From the NCBI RefSeq assembly GCF_039655875.1, contig NZ_JBBYXK010000002.1, positions 868,001 through 932,000 of the forward strand: a stretch of 64,000 nucleotides of DNA. Direction: 5' to 3'. The DNA is from Emcibacter sp. SYSU 3D8. Its GTDB lineage: Bacteria > Pseudomonadota > Alphaproteobacteria > SMXS01. The notes beneath the pieces were generated by a model, which saw nothing but the letters and a program-made list of their open reading frames with translations, was not told where the DNA came from and did no database searches. This document shows, piece after piece, positions 60,072-64,000 of this stretch (its first letter is position 1; each line of letters opens with the position of its first letter). The position numbers and the translations under genes are program-made.

Positions 60072-60430
60072 CCTGGGGTGTCTCCCTTCAGGCCGCGAAA
60101 ACACCTCGTGGCCGTCTTGCGGGGTCACGGGCGTTCTCCGGTCTTTTCTTAAAGGCCGTTAAGAGTACCGATTCGCCGGGAGTTACCAAAGCCCTCAGAT
60201 TCCCGTGGCTGCCATGCGTCAGCCTAATCGGAACATGGGGCTGCAGGAGCTTCCGGCAATCCTGCGCCATCAAACCGGCGTTTCAACCGATTTATATCAG
60301 CATTACTTACCTTTTATCCCTCGCCGCGGCAACCAGTTTATCTATCGGCGAGGGGGGCTGCAGGTTACACTCCACCGCCGTGCAGATCGCGGTTTCGCGG
60401 CGGGAATCTGCGCGTATGGGAGAGGACGCG
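60072..60430. other. Divergent intergenic region gltB / P450 with long-loop inverted repeat
   Basis: About 360 bases without a credible gene. It must hold promoters for gltBD and the P450 gene. The one clear structure is a 9-bp inverted repeat CCCTCGCCG (60318-60326) / CGGCGAGGG (60346-60354) enclosing 19 bases that include AT-rich TTTATCTAT. It lies 76 bases upstream of the P450 start: a leader hairpin or operator. Confidence 0.5.
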
Positions 60431-61705
60431 ATGACGGACCTGACAAGCTTGAACCTTATGGAGCAGGCCACGATCGAATGCCCGTTTCCGGCATATCGGG
60501 CGCTGCGCGACCAGGCGCCGGTCTACCGGATTCCCCAGACCGGATTTTTCATCGTCACCCGCTACGACCTGGTGATGGAGGCGGTGCGCAACACCGAGGT
60601 GTTCTCCAGCCAGATCACCCAGGGCGCCTCGGGCAGTATGGGCGCCTATCCCGAGGTGATCGAGCTGTTCGAGAAGGAGGGCGTGCCCTTCGCCAGCACG
60701 CTGATTTCGGCCGATCCGCCGGTGCACACGCGCTATCGTACACTGGTCAACCGGGCATTCACCGCTAGCCGCGTCCGCGCCATGCAGGGCTACATCCAGC
60801 AGATTGTCGACGAGCTGATCGATGATTTCATCGACCGCGGCGAGGTTGAGTTCGTCACCGAATTCGCCATCAAGCTGCCGATCTACATCATCGCCGACCA
60901 GCTGGGCGTGCCGCGCGCCGACATGCAGAAATTCAAGGACTGGTCCGATGCGTCCGTCCCGATCGGTCTCGACATCGGCCGCGACGCCGAACTGGCGCGG
61001 GCAAAGCTGGTCATCGAATTCCAGCACTACTTCCTCGACCGGATCGAGGAGCGGCGCCGCGCGCCGCAGGACGACATCCTCAGCGACCTGGTCACCGCCA
61101 GGCTGGAGGAGGAGGGCAACCCGGAAGGGCGGCCGCTGAACGGATCAGAGCTGCTGTCGATCATCCAGCAGCTGCTGGTGGCGGGCAACGAGACCACCAC
61201 CAACGCCTTCGCCGCCGGCATGGTGCTGCTGCTGGACAATCCCGACCAGCTGGCGCTGCTGAAGGCGGGTGACGACAAGCAGATGCGCACCTTCTGCGAG
61301 GAGGTGCTGCGCCTCGAATCGCCGGTCGCCGGGCTGTTCCGGGTGACCACGCGCGACACCGTGCTGGGCGGCCACGAGATTCCCGCCGGTTCGCTGGTCA
61401 ATCTGCGCTGGGCCGCCGCCAACCGCGACGACACGGTCTTCGCCGAGCCGGATTCGCTCGACGTCTGCCGCCGCAACGCGGGCGCGCAGATCGCCTTTGG
61501 TGTCGGCGTGCATTTCTGCGTCGGCGCCATGCTGGCCCGCGAGGAAATGTTCCTCGGCTTCCGCACCCTGCTGCGCCGCCTGGCCAATGTGCGGCTGGCG
61601 GACGGGCACGAGGCGCTGGAGCATCACCCCAACTTCATCTTGCGCGGCCTGAAGCAGCTGCGGCTGACATTCGACCGGGCGGAGGTCTCGCAGGCCGCCG
61701 AATGA
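60431..61705 (+). CDS. Cytochrome P450
   Basis: 424 residues from the ATG at 60431, which has GGGAGAGG upstream. The I-helix oxygen-activation motif is LVAGNETTTNAFAAG, the ExxR motif lies in FCEEVLRLESP, and the haem loop FGVGVHFCVGAMLAREEM contains the proximal Cys. A soluble bacterial class I enzyme that needs a ferredoxin and reductase, neither of which is adjacent. Substrate unknown. Its stop overlaps the next start (ATGA). Confidence 0.93.
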   Translation: MTDLTSLNLMEQATIECPFPAYRALRDQAPVYRIPQTGFFIVTRYDLVMEAVRNTEVFSSQITQGASGSMGAYPEVIELFEKEGVPFASTLISADPPVHTRYRTLVNRAFTASRVRAMQGYIQQIVDELIDDFIDRGEVEFVTEFAIKLPIYIIADQLGVPRADMQKFKDWSDASVPIGLDIGRDAELARAKLVIEFQHYFLDRIEERRRAPQDDILSDLVTARLEEEGNPEGRPLNGSELLSIIQQLLVAGNETTTNAFAAGMVLLLDNPDQLALLKAGDDKQMRTFCEEVLRLESPVAGLFRVTTRDTVLGGHEIPAGSLVNLRWAAANRDDTVFAEPDSLDVCRRNAGAQIAFGVGVHFCVGAMLAREEMFLGFRTLLRRLANVRLADGHEALEHHPNFILRGLKQLRLTFDRAEVSQAAE

Positions 61706-62526
61706 CCGAGAGCAGTGATTGCGAAACCCGCCTGCGGGAGATCGGTGCGGCGGACGGCGCCCAGATGCCGCTTGCCGAAGCCGCGCTTTTGCTCGCCTCG
61801 CTTGATCATCCGGGCCGCGAGATCGGCCCCTATCTGCGCCATCTGGACGAGCTGGCCTCGGGACTGACCGACCGGCAGGTCTCGTGCGCCGCCGACCGCG
61901 GCGACGCCCTGTCGACCGTGATCCACATCGAGCACGGCTATGGCGGCGACCGTGACAGCTACGACGACATGATCAACGCCAACCTGATGTCGGTGATCGA
62001 CCGCCGCAGGGGACTGCCGGTCGCACTCGCCATCCTCTATATCGAGACCGCGCGCCGCGCCGGCTGGAAGGCGTGGGGGCTGGATTTCCCCGGCCATTTC
62101 GTGTTGCGACTCGACGGCGAGGGCGACCGGGTGATCCTGGACCCGTTCCATGCCGGCGTGACGGTGGAGCCGCCGGCGCTGCGCCAGTTGCTGAAGACCT
62201 ATGTGGGGCCGGACGCCGAGTTGGAGCCGAAATATTACGAGCCCATGTCCGACCGCTCGATCCTGCTGCGCCTGCTCAATAACATCCGGGGCCGAGCCTT
62301 GCAGGGGGGCAACCAGGCGCGCGGGCTGCAGATCATGCAGCGCATGCTGCTGATCGCCCCGGCCGATGCACGGCTGTGGCTCGAAAGCGCGGCGATACAG
62401 GCCAAGTCAGGCCAGCTCAAGGGCGCGCGGGAGGCGCTGGAGACGTGCCTGGGCCTGGAGCCGGAGGCGGCGATCCAGCGGCAGGCGGCAAAGCTGATGG
62501 AAACACTGCGCCGTGACCTGAACTAG
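61702..62526 (+). CDS. SirB1 family protein (transglutaminase-like with TPR-like C-terminus)
   Basis: 274 residues. The N-terminal transglutaminase-like domain includes DSYDDMINANLMSVIDRRRGLPVALAILYIETARRAGW and GLDFPGHFVLRL, where the His aligns with the family site but no catalytic Cys is evident. The C-terminal 90 residues are helical repeats (ARGLQIMQRMLLIAPADARLWLESAAIQAKSGQLKGAREALE). Function unknown in general. Overlaps the P450 by 4 bases. Confidence 0.88.
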   Translation: MTESSDCETRLREIGAADGAQMPLAEAALLLASLDHPGREIGPYLRHLDELASGLTDRQVSCAADRGDALSTVIHIEHGYGGDRDSYDDMINANLMSVIDRRRGLPVALAILYIETARRAGWKAWGLDFPGHFVLRLDGEGDRVILDPFHAGVTVEPPALRQLLKTYVGPDAELEPKYYEPMSDRSILLRLLNNIRGRALQGGNQARGLQIMQRMLLIAPADARLWLESAAIQAKSGQLKGAREALETCLGLEPEAAIQRQAAKLMETLRRDLN

Positions 62527-62589
62527 GGAACCAACACCCTGTTCCCGTCATTTACCGCTGGTTACACTATGGGGCATGGGTGGGATGGT

Positions 62590-64000
62590 GTGATCGGTAC
62601 GCAACAGGCATCGAACGGCATGGCCGCGCGAATCGGCGCCTTCGACTGGTCGCGGACTGCGCTCGGGACGCCAGAAGGCTGGCCGGCGCCGCTCAGGACG
62701 CTGGTTTCCCTGATGCACGATTCCCACCAGCCCATCTTCATGGCGTGGGGAACCGATCGCACCTGGCTCTACAACGACGCGTTCGCGCCGATCCTCGGCC
62801 GCAAGCATCCCGGCGCCCTCGGGCGACCCAGCGAGGAAGTCTGGGGCGAGGCGTGGGACGAGCTGGGGCCGCTGTTCGACCGGGTATTCGCCGGCGAGCC
62901 GGTGCACATGAACGACATCAGCCTGATGCTCGACCGGGACGGCCAGCTTGAGGAATCGCATTTCTCGTTCTCATACACGCCGGTGCGTGGCGAACGCGGT
63001 ACCGTCGAAGGCCTGTTCGGAGTCTGTATCGAGACCACGTCCCAGGTGCTGGCGCTGCGCCGCGAGGCCGCGGCGCAGGAGCGGCGGCGCCGGCTGTTCG
63101 AGAATGCGCCGGGTTTCATCGCCATTCTCAACGGCCCCGACCACGTCTACGAGTTCGTCAATACGGCCTATAGACGGCTGCTCGGCGGCCGCGAGCTGCT
63201 GGGCAAGACGGTCCGCGAGGCGGTTCCCGAGCTGGCGGACCAGGGCTTCTACGACCTGCTCGACCGCACCTATGCCAGCGGCGAGCGTTACGTCGCACAC
63301 CATGTGCCCGTGCGCCTGCGGCCGTCGCCGTCGGATCCGCCCGAGACGCGGTTCCTTGACTTCATCTACGAACCGATCATCGACGAGGGCGGCGCCGTCA
63401 CCGGAATCTTCGTCGAAGGCTACGATGTCACCTCGGTCCAGGCCGCTCAGGAAGGATTGCGCGCCAACGAGCGGCGCCAGGCATTGCTGTTCGAGCTGAG
63501 CGACCGCTTTCGCGACAAATCGGACCTGGCCGATCTGTCCCACGAAGCTGGTGAGCTACTGGGCAAGGCGCTGGGCGTGGACCGGGTCGGCTACGGCACC
63601 GTCGATCCGATTGCCGAAACCATCACCATCGAGCGGGACTGGAACGCGCCGGGCATCAGCAGTCTCGCGGGCGTGCTGCACTTTCGTGACTATGGGTCCT
63701 ATATCGAGGATCTCAAGCGGGGTGAAACGGTGGTGTTCGCCAACGCCGAGACCGACCCGCGCACCGCCGCCACGGCCAGTGCGCTCAAGGCGATCAGCGC
63801 CCAGTCGGTCGTCAACATGCCGGTTACCGAGCATGGCGGGCTGGTGGCGCTGCTTTATTTGAACCATTCCACGGCCCGCGAATGGACTGACGACGAGCTG
63901 GCGCTGATCCGCGATGTGGCCGATCGCACGCGCGTCGTCATCGAGCGCCGCCGCGCCGAACGGGAGCTGCAGGCGCTGGCGTCGTCGCTGGAGCGGCAGG
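62590..64000 (+). CDS. PAS/GAF sensor histidine kinase, N-terminal part (3' end outside window)
   Basis: Open from a GTG at 62590 (ATG alternative 62620) to the end of the window, 470 codons with no stop. Residues 1-150 match the opening domain of large sensory kinases: GAFDWSRTALGTPEGWPAPLRT and FMAWGTDRTWLYNDAFAPILGRKHPGALGRP. A PAS domain follows (LFENAPGFIAILNGPDHVYEFVNTAYRRLLGG), then a GAF domain with LGVDRVGYGTVD and NMPVTEHGGLVALLYLNHS. A coiled linker begins at the edge. The kinase core is not in the window, so kinase function is inferred from the family. Confidence 0.82.
   Translation, partial: MIGTQQASNGMAARIGAFDWSRTALGTPEGWPAPLRTLVSLMHDSHQPIFMAWGTDRTWLYNDAFAPILGRKHPGALGRPSEEVWGEAWDELGPLFDRVFAGEPVHMNDISLMLDRDGQLEESHFSFSYTPVRGERGTVEGLFGVCIETTSQVLALRREAAAQERRRRLFENAPGFIAILNGPDHVYEFVNTAYRRLLGGRELLGKTVREAVPELADQGFYDLLDRTYASGERYVAHHVPVRLRPSPSDPPETRFLDFIYEPIIDEGGAVTGIFVEGYDVTSVQAAQEGLRANERRQALLFELSDRFRDKSDLADLSHEAGELLGKALGVDRVGYGTVDPIAETITIERDWNAPGISSLAGVLHFRDYGSYIEDLKRGETVVFANAETDPRTAATASALKAISAQSVVNMPVTEHGGLVALLYLNHSTAREWTDDELALIRDVADRTRVVIERRRAERELQALASSLERQ

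Overview
The window reads as chromosomal DNA of a high-GC alphaproteobacterium. The main pointers are an Irr-type Fur-family regulator with an iron-control-element palindrome beside it, the order dut-coaBC-ubiB-ubiE-mutM-echA-rpsT, the uninterrupted run dnaA-dnaN-recF-gyrB, and an ECF11-like sigma factor/ChrR pair beside photolyase and cyclopropane synthase genes. A non-phototrophic Rhodospirillales-like lineage would fit, but this is inference and no species can be named. Genes are dense and often overlap by 1-4 bases. I saw no rRNA, tRNA or CRISPR array.

Layout. 1-9.2 kb: end of a nitronate monooxygenase, a glutathione transferase, then irr followed by an iron/redox operon (rubrerythrin, Fe-S oxidoreductase, DUF3501 protein), a flavoprotein with a divergent TetR regulator, an SH3 protein and a hydroxyacid dehydrogenase. 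9.2-9.8 kb: a decayed vapBC/fitAB-type toxin-antitoxin pair. 9.8-14.1 kb (minus strand): coaBC, dut, Rrf2 regulator, cysK, moeB-like and DsrE genes. 14.2-25.9 kb: ubiquinone genes, mutM, enoyl-CoA hydratase, rpsT, a rhodanese gene, dnaA, dnaN, recF and gyrB. 26-34.5 kb: cell-wall, polymer and small housekeeping genes. 34.6-38.2 kb: a four-gene MCE/Mla-type lipid transport operon. 39-45.2 kb: a photo-oxidative stress cluster, made of a plus-strand operon (photolyase, FAD amine-oxidase-like protein, DUF1365 protein, cyclopropane synthase) facing a minus-strand rpoE-chrR pair. Candidate promoters of the same TGATCC-N18-TA type stand before both operons. 45.3-48 kb: a mechanosensitive channel and a membrane dipeptidase.

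47.9-52.6 kb is the plastic patch. It holds an oxidoreductase gene broken by an in-frame TGA, a strikingly AT-rich single gene for a NACHT-domain STAND NTPase (a candidate anti-phage protein with no recognised effector or sensor domain), and an IS481-family element with a 6-bp target duplication. The element sits inside one arm of a pair of REP-like palindromes. 52.6-60.1 kb: a second nitronate monooxygenase and the glutamate synthase genes gltB-gltD. 60.4-64 kb: a cytochrome P450, a SirB1-family protein and the N-terminal part of a PAS/GAF sensor kinase that runs off the end of the window.

The observations most worth following are the NACHT gene, the ChrR-like anti-sigma factor that has lost all four zinc ligands of its sigma-binding domain, the toxin-antitoxin remnant with an intact operator, the Irr-box operon, and the REP-like pair with a compensatory base-pair change.
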